Source: JANQIO01 sp965601975
Lineage (GTDB): Bacteria; Pseudomonadota; Gammaproteobacteria; Pseudomonadales; Halieaceae
Direction: 5' to 3'
NCBI GenBank assembly: GCA_965601975.1
Contig: OZ271856.1
Coordinates: 1,116,001 to 1,180,000, forward strand
Length of the DNA: 64,000 nt
Part shown: one piece after another, positions 44,614 through 54,104 of the stretch
Numbering within the stretch: the stretch's first letter is position 1
How the letters are laid out: the number at the start of each line of letters is the position of its first letter
Made by a program: the position numbers and the translations under genes
Notes under the pieces: model-generated
The model's database searches: none
What the model was told of the DNA's origin: nothing
What the model saw: only the letters and a program-made list of their open reading frames with translations

Positions 44614-47600
44614 TTACTTGTCATCGTCCTTGGGTTTGGCCGCAACGACCTCGAGGTCCTTGATGACCGGCGCATCTTTCTCGGTTTTCAGTTTGAAGGT
44701 CAGCTTCTTCGCCTCTTCGCCGGGCTTGATCTGCGCGATGATCGCCTGCAGGCCTTCGATCTTGATTTTCGCCTTACCGTCTTTTCCTACCTTCAAATCC
44801 TCTTCCAGGGCTTTAGCGCCGTCCTTGACCGCAGAGATGTCTACTGACAATTTCGCCCCAACCGCATCCGGATATGCCTTATCCCAGTTCTTCGGGAAGA
44901 CGAGGCTGACTTCGAGATCATTGCCGTCGGCTTTTTTGCTGGTGGAAACCTTTGCCTTGTCTGCATCTGCAAAGTAATAGACAGGTGACTTCGAAATCTC
45001 CCTGACCTCATTCTTGCCTTCAGGTCGATTGATCAGCGCAAACTCAAGAATCTGGCCATTCTGTAGATTTGCGTTCTCTGGGTGCTTGTTGAAATAGGCA
45101 ACATAACTCTCACCCTCCTGATCAGGCCGCGCAGTCGAGTCAATCCACTTGAAATCCTGACCTTCAACTTTCTCGCGATAGGCCAGGCGCAGCTCCGTCT
45201 CGGGCAGCTTGCTGGCTTTGAAAGCGATCTTGAAATCCAGGGCGCCATTCTTGCCCTTGTTGATCACGTATTTGTCGACGAGTTCAAAGGTGGCCTTGGC
45301 TTCCTTTTTCTTCGCGGTGCACTTCTTGACGTCCATCTGTAGCTGCGAAATGCCCCTGCTGGTGACAGCAGTTAGTTCAAGGGGAGAGGCGTCCGCAGGG
45401 AACTGCTTGTCGAATTTCACAAGGTAGGTGCGTCGCTTGCCGCCTTCGTCGAGTTGCTCAACTTCGCCGCGCACTCCGGACAGGAGGAACCCAATACTCG
45501 TGCTGTCCTCGTCAACGCTCTGCATCTGGTTCATGTTGATGGCGACGCTGTGCTCCGACTCGCAACTCAACAGCGATTCTGGGGATACCTGGGCAATAGT
45601 GGGTCGCGCCTCGCTGGAGGTGGGGGCGACTGACGTGGGTGCGTTGCATTGGCCTTTCTCATGCCGGTCACCAATAAGCTTCAAAGCCTTCTCGTCGGAA
45701 CCGTTGCGACTCCAGACATTCAGGTTTACCCACTGCTCACCGGCAATGCTGTTCTTGTCGACGTTTTTTGTCTCCAACATCTTTGCGATGTCGAAGGTCG
45801 CGGCAATCCCTTCCATGTTCGGCAGCACCCTGACGGAATCCGCGGGGACGCCACCCAGGTATACCTCAGAACCGCGCCACAGATTGCTGCCTTCGACCAA
45901 CAGAGTCACCTGATCCGAACAGGCTGAAATATAGAACGGGTCGACATGCTGAATGCGCATGGTTTTCAAGCTGGTGCCGACTGTTTTACGGGACAGGTAG
46001 GCCGTTAAACCATCGAGATCTGCGCGGTTGAGCGGCAGTTTCACCTTGTAGTCACCGCCGTCGCCGATGACGGAAAGGTCATATCGCTCCTGCGTGGGAA
46101 GCAGGTCATCGGTTTCCCACTTTCCAGCCCATGCCGTTTCTTTCTGCAGGTTTACATAAGGCCACCACGCCGGCACGGAAATGTCCGCGTAGACCCGATG
46201 GTGCTTAGGTGAATGCTGGAAGACAATCTCATCTTTCCGAATGACCGCCCTGGGGCCGAGTATCCACCCCACGCGTGGGTAGGGTGATACTTCTGACTCT
46301 TCGTGCGGATACATCTTGCCCGGCTTGTTGACCGGGTAGCGATCGGCAAAGCTGACAACCTGGGGCAGGTTTTCCAGCGCCTCAGCGTTACCGGCGGCGG
46401 CTTTCATGTATCCTACGCCAAGACCGGCATTGGTGAGATCACCCATCAGCCTGGCGCTGACATCCAGCGCCATTTCCATGGACGTGGCGGCCCTTGCCAC
46501 GGTGCTCATCCGCTGGTTGCGTTGTGCCGGCTCCACCGCGTAAGCAAAGGTATTTTGCGCTGTATCCTTATCATCGGTGTCGGGAGCTACCAACTTCCTG
46601 AATTCCGGGGGCACGGTGACTTCAATCTTGCACCCGTCCATCAGGCCTTCGTCTCGTATGATTCGGCTCAGCCAGTTGAGACTGCTGCGAGTCTGCCGCG
46701 TGAACGAGTCGTTGTCGACCAGCCAGAGTTGGCTGGAGAAGTGCAGCAGGTCCGGGGACGCGGCGCAGCCCGTGGGTTCAGCAAGCCGTGCGAACTCGTC
46801 CTCCGCGGCGGCAAGTCTCTCGGCAACGTAGGATTGCAGCGTCCCGTTCCAATCCAGTTCCCGCGGATACCCGTTATGCCTCGCTTTCAGGTCGGCAGAA
46901 TCCTCACCGACTTCCTTCGTGACCAGATCAGACAGCCCGTCGAGCTCGGCCTCGTATGCGGTTCGTACATGGACGAATCGGTCTATCTCCCGATCAAGGG
47001 TGCCAATCTGTCTGTCGATGTCAGCCAGCTCTTGCTCGAGACGCTGCTTCTCGAGAGCGTCTTTCTCACTTATCAGCTGAGCCGCCACAGGTTCTCTTTC
47101 TTTTTGCTTGCCTGCCTTCTCCACTTCTAATTTGTTTATCACCGCCTGTAGTTCAGACGAGATTCGCGATTTCCGAAACTCGATGGCTTGTTCCGCGACA
47201 CCTTTGCGGGCCCAGGAGCCAACGCGCTTCTTCATGGAGTCGTAGATGTTTCGGGTCAACTTGTCTCTCTTGGTGTCTGTCGCATTTAGGTCGACGTCGC
47301 TGTGGGTCTCACCGATCACTTGCAGAAGGCTTCTGGTATTGGTCTTGAGCGCCCGCGGTGCCTTGCTTGTGATGGTGCCGGCGGGGACCGCGATACGGAT
47401 TTGTCCGCAATCGGTCAATTCTTCGCCAATCATGCAGGAATCCCATCCATGGCCGGCCGCGCTTGTACTATTCTTGGGCCGCATCTGATACGGCATCGAA
47501 ATGATGTCGAACATGCCGCTGTTGGCCAGTCGCCAATAGGCCGGATCCGTGCTCAGGCCGCGGTTTTTCTTGAGGCCGTAGTTCAGACGCTGGTTTACGT

Positions 47601-48570
47601 GGGCGAGCCAGGCAAGATAGAGCTCCTTGATCTGGTCATCGGACATTGTCGGTGGCTTGATGGTAAGCCTCGCAACCCCGAAGGAGTCCAGGGTTTTCCT
47701 CGGGCCCGGCGCTACGGTCAGGTCAAACTGCATCCGGTATAGCGCATTGCCTTCAAAGTCATGGAGGTCGTCGAGTTTTTCCTGGGCGTGCAGTTGACGC
47801 AATTCGGTCCGGTAGCTTCGCAGGTCGCGTAGCTGGTCATAGGGGGACGCTGTTGTAATAGTTGGGGATCGGACTGAGGTGTCTTCTGTCCGTGTTGCCA
47901 GATCTCCTACAGCGTTGGCAAGAGCGTCTAGCCGCTTATCAATTCGTGCAAATCCGTCGGTAACGGCTGCGTCGCTTCCGGCATCGGATTCACTCGATTC
48001 CTGGTCCTCCCCGTCAGTGCCTGACTCAGTCTCGTCGCCGCCGGTTTCATCGGAACCGTTTTCATCCGTCGAGCCTCCTGCATCATCGCTTGTTGCAGCT
48101 ATCTTGCGGGTGGCGGGTGTTGCAGCCGGGTCGGAAAAGTCACCCTGGAGTGCGCGCCCATAGGCAGCCTGAGCTTTGAGGCGCTCAACGCGTGCCTCGT
48201 AGATCTCGGTATCCTCATTGACGCGCTGTAATTGACCTGAGACGTTGCTCGTGGGATCAAAGGTTGCATCCAGACTTGTCGTCAAAGCCTCGATAATCTC
48301 GATATCCCGCGCCAATTCGGGTACGAAGCGCTTGCGGAAGTCCTCCTCACCCTCAATTTTTGCGCTTTCCTTGAGCAGGTCGCCGTAGAGTCGCGATTCA
48401 TCATGCCGGTCATTGATCAGCGCTTCCCGTGAATAGATCTGTGGATCGCTGATAGTGATGGTGGCCTCCTGCTGGGGCCCATCGTAGTTGTAGCTTTTTA
48501 CTTGATAGGGTGTAGTTCCGCACCCGCCGAGAAAGATCAACGACAGGCAAACAACGGAGAAACGCGCCAT
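44614..48570 (-). CDS. Giant lipoprotein of unknown function, 1318 residues
   Basis: Lipobox FLGGCGT (Cys17). Visible regions: helical part (50-150); acidic low-complexity linker (161-200, Asp/Glu/Ser/Gly); mixed domain (230-460); long coiled coil (about 465-555); globular part with Cys pairs (CAASPD, GCKIEV); IPT/TIG-like beta-sandwich (about 870-940, VTLLVEGSNLWRGSEVYLGG); and two further beta domains to a Lys/Asp-rich end (KPKDDDK). Cys is scattered in pairs, suggesting periplasmic disulfides. No family recognised. Promoter side carries overlapping palindromes at 48693-48713. Probably a large envelope scaffold; its operon partner is the SH3-MBL protein. Confidence 0.75.
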   Translation of the reverse strand: MARFSVVCLSLIFLGGCGTTPYQVKSYNYDGPQQEATITISDPQIYSREALINDRHDESRLYGDLLKESAKIEGEEDFRKRFVPELARDIEIIEALTTSLDATFDPTSNVSGQLQRVNEDTEIYEARVERLKAQAAYGRALQGDFSDPAATPATRKIAATSDDAGGSTDENGSDETGGDETESGTDGEDQESSESDAGSDAAVTDGFARIDKRLDALANAVGDLATRTEDTSVRSPTITTASPYDQLRDLRSYRTELRQLHAQEKLDDLHDFEGNALYRMQFDLTVAPGPRKTLDSFGVARLTIKPPTMSDDQIKELYLAWLAHVNQRLNYGLKKNRGLSTDPAYWRLANSGMFDIISMPYQMRPKNSTSAAGHGWDSCMIGEELTDCGQIRIAVPAGTITSKAPRALKTNTRSLLQVIGETHSDVDLNATDTKRDKLTRNIYDSMKKRVGSWARKGVAEQAIEFRKSRISSELQAVINKLEVEKAGKQKEREPVAAQLISEKDALEKQRLEQELADIDRQIGTLDREIDRFVHVRTAYEAELDGLSDLVTKEVGEDSADLKARHNGYPRELDWNGTLQSYVAERLAAAEDEFARLAEPTGCAASPDLLHFSSQLWLVDNDSFTRQTRSSLNWLSRIIRDEGLMDGCKIEVTVPPEFRKLVAPDTDDKDTAQNTFAYAVEPAQRNQRMSTVARAATSMEMALDVSARLMGDLTNAGLGVGYMKAAAGNAEALENLPQVVSFADRYPVNKPGKMYPHEESEVSPYPRVGWILGPRAVIRKDEIVFQHSPKHHRVYADISVPAWWPYVNLQKETAWAGKWETDDLLPTQERYDLSVIGDGGDYKVKLPLNRADLDGLTAYLSRKTVGTSLKTMRIQHVDPFYISACSDQVTLLVEGSNLWRGSEVYLGGVPADSVRVLPNMEGIAATFDIAKMLETKNVDKNSIAGEQWVNLNVWSRNGSDEKALKLIGDRHEKGQCNAPTSVAPTSSEARPTIAQVSPESLLSCESEHSVAINMNQMQSVDEDSTSIGFLLSGVRGEVEQLDEGGKRRTYLVKFDKQFPADASPLELTAVTSRGISQLQMDVKKCTAKKKEAKATFELVDKYVINKGKNGALDFKIAFKASKLPETELRLAYREKVEGQDFKWIDSTARPDQEGESYVAYFNKHPENANLQNGQILEFALINRPEGKNEVREISKSPVYYFADADKAKVSTSKKADGNDLEVSLVFPKNWDKAYPDAVGAKLSVDISAVKDGAKALEEDLKVGKDGKAKIKIEGLQAIIAQIKPGEEAKKLTFKLKTEKDAPVIKDLEVVAAKPKDDDK

Positions 48571-48692
48571 TACACAGTTCCCTTCTACTTTTGATAGAGC
48601 TGTCGCCGGACACGAGTTTCTCTCATGGCGGCGAACATTATTCTTGTTCTTCTAGCTTCGGGACTGTTGGAAAATCTACCGGCACATCGAAG

Positions 48693-48713
48693 AGTCAGTT
48701 AATGACTATAGTC
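48693..48713. promoter_or_regulatory. Overlapping palindromes upstream of the giant lipoprotein gene
   Basis: AGTCA-GTTAA-TGACT (48693-48707) and the perfect 10-bp palindrome GACTATAGTC (48704-48713) overlap; about 125-145 bases upstream of the ATG on the minus strand. Could be an operator; the TATAGT inside also resembles a -10 box. Confidence 0.35.
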
Positions 48714-48774
48714 GGAAAGCAGCAGAGTGCTCAACTTCGCTTCTCAATCGAACAAACTCCGCCTACGAAATGGT

Positions 48775-49101
48775 CTACTGGCTGGTGCAGCAAAGAATTT
48801 CCTCAACATCGATGCGGCGCCCTGTTTCCGGCTCGTAGAAAAACGTTCCGCGCACTTCGATGGTCTGGCCCACCCAGGGCGCTAGGTTGTCGGCACCTTC
48901 GAGGGCGACGCGGTCGAAGGAATCGTTCTCGATCCAGTAGTGCTTTGGCGATTCGAATGTTCGCAGGGTGCCGCTGACGATCACCTGCCGCCCGCTGAAC
49001 TCAGCCTGTACCTGGCTCAGCGTCGACAGGCTGGTTCTTACCGGTTCGGCGTTGCCGCAGCCCGCCAGCGACAAGACTGCCAGGAGCGCCGCGATGGGCA
49101 T
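48775..49101 (-). CDS. Small lipoprotein, possible OB-fold domain
   Basis: 108 residues from the ATG of MPIAALL, seven bases after AGGA; a start 7 codons upstream is open but less well placed. Lipobox SLAGCGN (Cys near 15). Beta-rich mature part (VIVSGTLRTFES, HYWIENDSF, WVGQTIEVRGTFFY) resembles exported OB-fold proteins; ends with CC. Unknown role. Confidence 0.7.
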   Translation of the reverse strand: MPIAALLAVLSLAGCGNAEPVRTSLSTLSQVQAEFSGRQVIVSGTLRTFESPKHYWIENDSFDRVALEGADNLAPWVGQTIEVRGTFFYEPETGRRIDVEEILCCTSQ

Positions 49102-49166
49102 TGGGTTTTTCCTGGCTCGCACCGGGGGCTTTCAGCTGCCGCCGAGAGGCCGTGGCGGCTCGCGCG

Positions 49167-50774
49167 TCACAGCTGGGGCCCAGCCTCTACCAGTGCGGCT
49201 CCCCCTTCGATATCCGTATACTGATCGAAGTTCTCGACGAATCGAGCCGCCAGGTCCTTTGCCTTGTCTGTCCACTCGCTCTCGTCTGTGTAGGTGTCGC
49301 GTGGATCCAGGATCCCGGCGTCCAAGCCTGGCAGCTCGGTGGGAACCGTCAGGTTGAATACCGGTATGACCTTGGTCGGCGCATCCTCGATGGCCCCGTT
49401 GAGAATGACGTCGATGATGCCGCGCGTGTCCTTGATGGAGATGCGCTTGCCGGTGCCGTTCCAGCCGGTGTTCACCAGGTAGGCCTCGGCCCCGACGGAG
49501 TCCATCTTCGCCACCAGTTCCTCCGCGTACTTCACCGGGTGAAGGGTCAGGAACGCTTTGCCGAAGCAGGCAGAAAACGTGGGCACCGGCTCGGTGATTC
49601 CGCGCTCCGTCCCCGCCAGTTTTGCGGTGAACCCTGACAGGAAGTGGTACTTGGTCTGGTCGTGGCTCAGTTTGGACACCGGCGGCAGGACTCCGAAGGC
49701 ATCCGCGGTCAGGAAGATCACTTTGCTGGCGTGGCCGCCTCGCGAGACGGGTTGGACGATGTTGTCGATGTGATAGATCGGGTAGGAAACCCGGCCGTTC
49801 TCCGTGATCGAGTGGTCGAAGAAATCCACCTTGCCCGCGTCATCGACCACCACGTTTTCTAACAGGGCATCCCGCTTGATTGCGCGGTAGATGTCCGGCT
49901 CGCTTTCCGGGTCGAGGTCAATGGTCTTGGCGTAGCAGCCCCCCTCGAAGTTGAAGATTCCCTCATTGTCCCAGCCGTGCTCGTCATCACCGATGAGCCT
50001 GCGTTTGGGGTCCGCGGAGAGCGTGGTTTTGCCGGTGCCCGACAGGCCAAAGAAAATCGCCACGTCGCCGTCTTCGCCCATGTTGGCGCTGCAATGCATG
50101 GACGGCATGTGATCCAGCGGCAGGTAGTAGTTCATCATGGCGAACATGCCCTTTTTCATTTCGCCGCCGTACCAGGTGCCGCCGATCACCTGCATCTTCT
50201 CCGTCATGTTGAACACGGTGAAGACCTCGGAGTTCATGTTGTGCTCCTGCCAGTCGGGGTTGGAGGTCTTGGAGCCATTGAGCACCACGAAATCGGGCTC
50301 GCCGTAGCTGGCCAGTTCTTCCTCCGTGGGCCGGATGAACATGTTCGTCACAAAGTGCGCCTGCCAGGCCACTTCGACGATGAATCGGACCTTCATGCGA
50401 ACACTGGGGTTGGCGCCGCAGAATGTGTCGACGACAAACAGGCGCTTGCCCGAAAGCTGCTCGGTGACCAGGGCCTTGAGCGAGCCCCACACTTCCGGCG
50501 TCACCGGCTTGTTGTCATTCGGTGCGCGTTCCGACGTCCACCAGAGGTTGTCCTTGCTGGCGTCATCGTAGACGATGAATTTGTCCTTGGGTGAGCGCCC
50601 GGTAAATATGCCGGTCCTGACGGCGACGGCACCGGTGTCGGTGATCACCCCCTGTTCAAAGCCTTCCAGGTCCTCCCGGGTTTCCTCCTCGAACAACTGC
50701 TCATAGCTGGGGTTGTGAACAACTTCCTGTACATCGTTGATGCCGTACTTTGACAGATCGGCCGCGACCGGCAT
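49167..50774 (-). CDS. pckA: Phosphoenolpyruvate carboxykinase (ATP)
   Basis: 535 residues from ATG behind GGAGGAA. Converts oxaloacetate and ATP to PEP and CO2, first committed step of gluconeogenesis. Seen: RTGIFTGRSPKDKF near the N-terminus, FCGANP, GTWYGGEMKKGMF, the kinase-1a P-loop GLSGTGKTTLS near 251, IGDDEHGW (kinase-2 like), RGGHASKVIFLTADAFG and TGWNGTGKR. Full length, nothing missing. It fits a bacterium growing on organic acids or amino acids; ald elsewhere in the window supplies pyruvate. Confidence 0.97.
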   Translation of the reverse strand: MPVAADLSKYGINDVQEVVHNPSYEQLFEEETREDLEGFEQGVITDTGAVAVRTGIFTGRSPKDKFIVYDDASKDNLWWTSERAPNDNKPVTPEVWGSLKALVTEQLSGKRLFVVDTFCGANPSVRMKVRFIVEVAWQAHFVTNMFIRPTEEELASYGEPDFVVLNGSKTSNPDWQEHNMNSEVFTVFNMTEKMQVIGGTWYGGEMKKGMFAMMNYYLPLDHMPSMHCSANMGEDGDVAIFFGLSGTGKTTLSADPKRRLIGDDEHGWDNEGIFNFEGGCYAKTIDLDPESEPDIYRAIKRDALLENVVVDDAGKVDFFDHSITENGRVSYPIYHIDNIVQPVSRGGHASKVIFLTADAFGVLPPVSKLSHDQTKYHFLSGFTAKLAGTERGITEPVPTFSACFGKAFLTLHPVKYAEELVAKMDSVGAEAYLVNTGWNGTGKRISIKDTRGIIDVILNGAIEDAPTKVIPVFNLTVPTELPGLDAGILDPRDTYTDESEWTDKAKDLAARFVENFDQYTDIEGGAALVEAGPQL

Positions 50775-51082
50775 GGCTATTCCTCCCAGGCGTATTGAGT
50801 AACGGAGCACAGAGACACTGAATACGCCGAGGATACAAAAATTCCTGTGACCTGGAATAGCTCACAAGAGGAATTGGACCTGAACGCGAGTGGGGCGCCC
50901 CAGGATCGGCCGGTATACGCCCCATTCCGGTGCACGTGAGACGGTGTATGGGCAATCGTAGCGCGCGCCATACCGGCAATTGGAGGCACGGGGCCCGGCG
51001 CCGTCTTTGGCAATAAAATTGCTATAAATACAAAGGAGCGTGTGAGGAGTTTGTCAGGGCGTCGGCTTCAGTGAGGAGAGAG
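50775..51082. other. Divergent intergenic region between pckA and the globin gene
   Basis: 308 bases. Contains an extended -10-like TGCTATAAA (51020-51028) some 55 bases before the globin ATG, with no clear -35. No gene or repeat seen. Confidence 0.5.
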
Positions 51083-51493
51083 ATGAAAAACTACGATGAG
51101 ATCTTCGCTGACAGTATGTTGCGTGTACTCGGCAATGGGGCCTACAACCGGGAATTCATCAGCGACTTCTACGACATCTTCCTTGGGACGTCGCCCGAGG
51201 TGGCCGACAAGTTCAAGCGTACCGACATGAGCGCGCAGCGCACCATGCTGCATGACTCCCTGCAGATGATGGTGGATTTCAACAGGACCCGGGTGCCCAC
51301 ACCGAGCCTGGAAAAGCTCGCGGAAGTTCACAGCCGTCGCGGCCACGACATCTCGCCGGCGTTTTACGACCTGTGGCTGGACAGCCTGGTCGCCGCCGTC
51401 AGTCGCCACGACCCGGAGTTCGACCGGGACGTCGAGCTGGCCTGGCGGATTGCGCTGTCGCCGGGTATTTGCTTTATGCGCTTTGCTTACTGA
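51083..51493 (+). CDS. Single-domain bacterial globin
   Basis: 136 residues from ATG preceded by GAGGAGAGAG. Globin fold: helix A-B region YNREFISDFYDIFL, then LAEVHSRRGHDISPAFYDLWLDSLV, in which the His of EVHSRRGH is the proximal haem ligand (F8) and the WLDSLV part helix G. Binds haem, probably for oxygen or NO sensing or detoxification. It has no reductase domain, so is not a flavohaemoglobin. Confidence 0.82.
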   Translation: MKNYDEIFADSMLRVLGNGAYNREFISDFYDIFLGTSPEVADKFKRTDMSAQRTMLHDSLQMMVDFNRTRVPTPSLEKLAEVHSRRGHDISPAFYDLWLDSLVAAVSRHDPEFDRDVELAWRIALSPGICFMRFAY

Positions 51494-51577
51494 TCATGGC
51501 GACAGCCACACCCTCAGCGCCAGCGGAACTGCTGAGTGAATTGCCGTTGAGCGGCTTACTTACTCTGTGGAGTTCGA

Positions 51578-52159
51578 ATGCTGTTGCGCATCGCCCTGCT
51601 TTTTTCGATAGCGACACCCGTCCTGCATGTCACGGTGCTGGCCGCGGGCGGCCCGGCGACTTCTGTCCATGATCCCATCAGCGCGCTGAGCGAGGGTGCC
51701 TGGGGAATCCTTCATACCCTGAGCCTGGTGTTCTTCGGCGCAGCCCAGATGTTGCTGGCTGTTTCCCTGGCGGGGCTGGACCGTGGCCGCTTCTGGCCCT
51801 ACGGAAGAGGGCTGCTGGCCGTTTCAGGCGCTTCCGTGTTCTTCGTCGCCTATTACTTTGCTACCGCCGAACACGATGCGCTGCAGGGCCCCGGCGCCAA
51901 CGATCCCCTGTGGGTGGTCGCCAGCCTTGTCGGCTTCGCCATGGGCCTGTTGCAGCCGGGCCTGTCGCGCCTGTCGCGGCGGCTGGGACACTTCAATGGC
52001 AGCTGCCTGGTGATCTGGCTGCTGTTGATCCCGGCGATCCTGCTGATTGGGGTGATCTCACTGGGCGTTTATGAACGCACCGTGGGAGTGGTTTACGTGG
52101 TGTGGGTGGCTGGCGTGAGTTACGGCGCAATGCGGCGGCCGGACCCCGGCGCTGCGTGA
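51578..52159 (+). CDS. DUF998-like six-helix membrane protein
   Basis: 193 residues with about six membrane helices; HDPISALSEG after helix 1 resembles the start of DUF998 proteins. Function unknown. Its TGA abuts the TGA of the convergent TolR-like gene (TGATCA), leaving no spacer. Confidence 0.75.
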   Translation: MLLRIALLFSIATPVLHVTVLAAGGPATSVHDPISALSEGAWGILHTLSLVFFGAAQMLLAVSLAGLDRGRFWPYGRGLLAVSGASVFFVAYYFATAEHDALQGPGANDPLWVVASLVGFAMGLLQPGLSRLSRRLGHFNGSCLVIWLLLIPAILLIGVISLGVYERTVGVVYVVWVAGVSYGAMRRPDPGAA

Positions 52160-52876
52160 TCAACTGCCGTCGTCGAGCCGAACCCTGCCGTCGGCCTGGA
52201 TCAGGATAGTGCCGCCCGTCGCTGACCGGGTCGTATCGGTAATCTGCTTCAGGATCGGTCCGGACAAGTCGACGCCCCAGCGCTTTGCTGTCTGGCCACT
52301 GGTGGCGAGCTGAGTTTGCAGCATTTTTCGTGGCACCGTCGCATTGTCCATCTCGTAGTAGTGTGACGGCGCCGCAACCCGACTGAAGCGGCCCCGATGA
52401 TCTGCCTCCCAGAAGTGTTCGCCTGCCTGGACATACAGCCGAAGCTGACGCGACTCCAGCAGCGACATCATCGCGCTGGTTGACTCGAACTCCAGGCTGA
52501 ACCCCTCCTCTGAACGGCCCACTGACTCGCGCGTTGTCTGCGGTTCCATGGCCGTTTTCTCCACGGCCTCAGGGACTTGCTTCACGGGGTCTGCCGTCGG
52601 CGCTTTCTTGCCGGCGGGGGTGCTGCGCTGGCGTTGTAAGTCAGGTGCTGATGGCTGGACGGTGTCAGCCCTGGTGACTGGCGGGGGCTCCCGCTCACCA
52701 GTTGGTTGATGACTCGGGTCAGGTTGTGGCATCGGCAAGGGTTCCAGTGAAGCCTGCTGTACCAGGGAGAAAATTGCCGCCAGGCAAAGGCCCAGTATGG
52801 CGACGAAGCGCATGACATCGGTCTGCAGCGCCTCCAGCTCTGCGTCTTCGGAACCGCCTGGCCAGTTCGGTCTCAC
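52160..52876 (-). CDS. ExbD/TolR-like single-pass protein
   Basis: 238 residues, GTG start overlapping the stop of the MotA/ExbB-like gene (GTGA). One N-terminal helix, about 23-40, preceded by Asp: ALQTDVMRFVAILGLCL; an acidic residue by a single TM is the feature that couples ExbD/TolR/MotB to the ion channel. Then a Pro/Arg-rich linker (about 50-130) and a periplasmic domain (about 135-238) ending in GGTILIQADGRVRL, close in pattern to the TolR/ExbD fold. Last gene of the operon. Homology is inferred from pattern and from its neighbour. Confidence 0.6.
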   Translation of the reverse strand: MRPNWPGGSEDAELEALQTDVMRFVAILGLCLAAIFSLVQQASLEPLPMPQPDPSHQPTGEREPPPVTRADTVQPSAPDLQRQRSTPAGKKAPTADPVKQVPEAVEKTAMEPQTTRESVGRSEEGFSLEFESTSAMMSLLESRQLRLYVQAGEHFWEADHRGRFSRVAAPSHYYEMDNATVPRKMLQTQLATSGQTAKRWGVDLSGPILKQITDTTRSATGGTILIQADGRVRLDDGS

Positions 52877-53517
52877 TGCGGCGGCGCCGGGGAATCCTGC
52901 GGCTCGAGCAGCTGCTCGATGCGGTGCAAGGATGCCAGTGTATCTGCCGCCGGACGCCGGCTTTCCTGCAGGTAGCAGGCCGTCAATTGCTGACCCAGCA
53001 GCACCGATTTCAGTGTTCGCATCAGGTAGCCGCCGATTCCGCCGACGATGGTGGTGCTCAAAGCGAGCAAGATGCCCCCGTCCACCAGGCGCTGGAGGAC
53101 AGTGAAAGCGCCAGCGCTGGCGGAAGCCGCAGGGTCACCCAGGCTGTGCAGCAGGGCGTCGCGCATGCCGATAGCCGTCCAGATCACGCCGATGCCGAAG
53201 AACAGGTTGGCGCAGAGATCGAGGAGCTGTTCGCGCCTGGCCACTTGAGCGATCGGCGGTTCCGCAGTGCCCAGCAGGTTTTCCAGGCGGTGCAATTGCA
53301 CCAGGTATGCCAGCAGCACCACTGCAAAGGGGAGTATGGAGCCCTGCAAGTGTTCCTGTGCCAGTTGCCAGCCCTGGTTGAGCTTCTCCCCGGCAAGGCC
53401 GGCCGATGCAACCGGTTCCGATCCCAGTGAGGGCGACAGCAGGACGATCAGTGCGACCGCCAGTCCCCACAGCATACCGCCAAGGAACCCTCCGGATTGT
53501 CTGTTTGCCGCGTGCAT
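52873..53517 (-). CDS. MotA/TolQ/ExbB-like proton-channel protein
   Basis: 214 residues from ATG; a TTG 9 bases upstream overlaps the preceding stop and is an alternative. Four membrane helices (about 12-30, 62-78, 100-120, 143-165). The last two, FFGIGVIWTAIGMRDAL and LLALSTTIVGGIGGYLM, have the GxxxT/A pattern and paired Thr that line the ion path in ExbB/MotA. A cytoplasmic C-terminal helix ends in a Pro-rich tail. With the next gene it forms a motor-like pair. Confidence 0.6.
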   Translation of the reverse strand: MHAANRQSGGFLGGMLWGLAVALIVLLSPSLGSEPVASAGLAGEKLNQGWQLAQEHLQGSILPFAVVLLAYLVQLHRLENLLGTAEPPIAQVARREQLLDLCANLFFGIGVIWTAIGMRDALLHSLGDPAASASAGAFTVLQRLVDGGILLALSTTIVGGIGGYLMRTLKSVLLGQQLTACYLQESRRPAADTLASLHRIEQLLEPQDSPAPPQ

Positions 53518-53522
53518 GCTCC

Positions 53523-54077
53523 TCAAAGCTCCTGGGTACAGGCCATCTCCACGGCGTCGAAGATGAGATGCATATCGCTGTAGTAGCGCTGCGCCTCACG
53601 GAAGCGGGACTCGTCGTCCAGGATTTCCAGCATGCCCTCGCGCTTGTAGGCGAGCTCCTCGCGCATCGCGGCATAGATCTCGTCCTTGCGCCGCAGTGAC
53701 GAGCAGCTGCTGCGCGCTTCTGCCTTGACGGCGTAGAACTCCGGGTCGAAATACTGGCTGAAAAGCGCCTGGCCCTGGCGCTTCGAGATCACGCCGCGGT
53801 CGATGCTCTCCCGCAACAGTGTGGCAAAGCGCGCCTCGTTCTCCGGCCCCGGTGAGCCCTTGGCGGCGGCCACCAGCTGGTCCCGGTAGTCCGGGTAGGA
53901 GTAGTGGCACTGGCTGTCCTGCAGTTTGACCGAGACCTGGGCAAACAGGCGGTCGACGTTGTTGCTGGGAGTGAGTCGGCAGGCGTCCGCCTGTTTTACC
54001 GGCTGCTGGCTGCAGGCGGTGAGGCCTGCCAGCGCCAGGGCCAGGACAACTCCCTTACTGTAGTGTTTGCTAGTCAT
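53523..54077 (-). CDS. Lipoprotein of unknown function
   Basis: 184 residues, lipobox GLTACSQ (Cys near 22). Helical, charged mature part with about seven Cys that may pair (DACRL, SQCHY, SSCSSL, MACTQEL). Within the motor operon, 27 bases after the previous gene. No family recognised; probably periplasmic partner of the complex. Confidence 0.72.
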   Translation of the reverse strand: MTSKHYSKGVVLALALAGLTACSQQPVKQADACRLTPSNNVDRLFAQVSVKLQDSQCHYSYPDYRDQLVAAAKGSPGPENEARFATLLRESIDRGVISKRQGQALFSQYFDPEFYAVKAEARSSCSSLRRKDEIYAAMREELAYKREGMLEILDDESRFREAQRYYSDMHLIFDAVEMACTQEL

Positions 54078-54104
54078 GATCTTCTCCTTGTCGCAATGTT
54101 TGAT

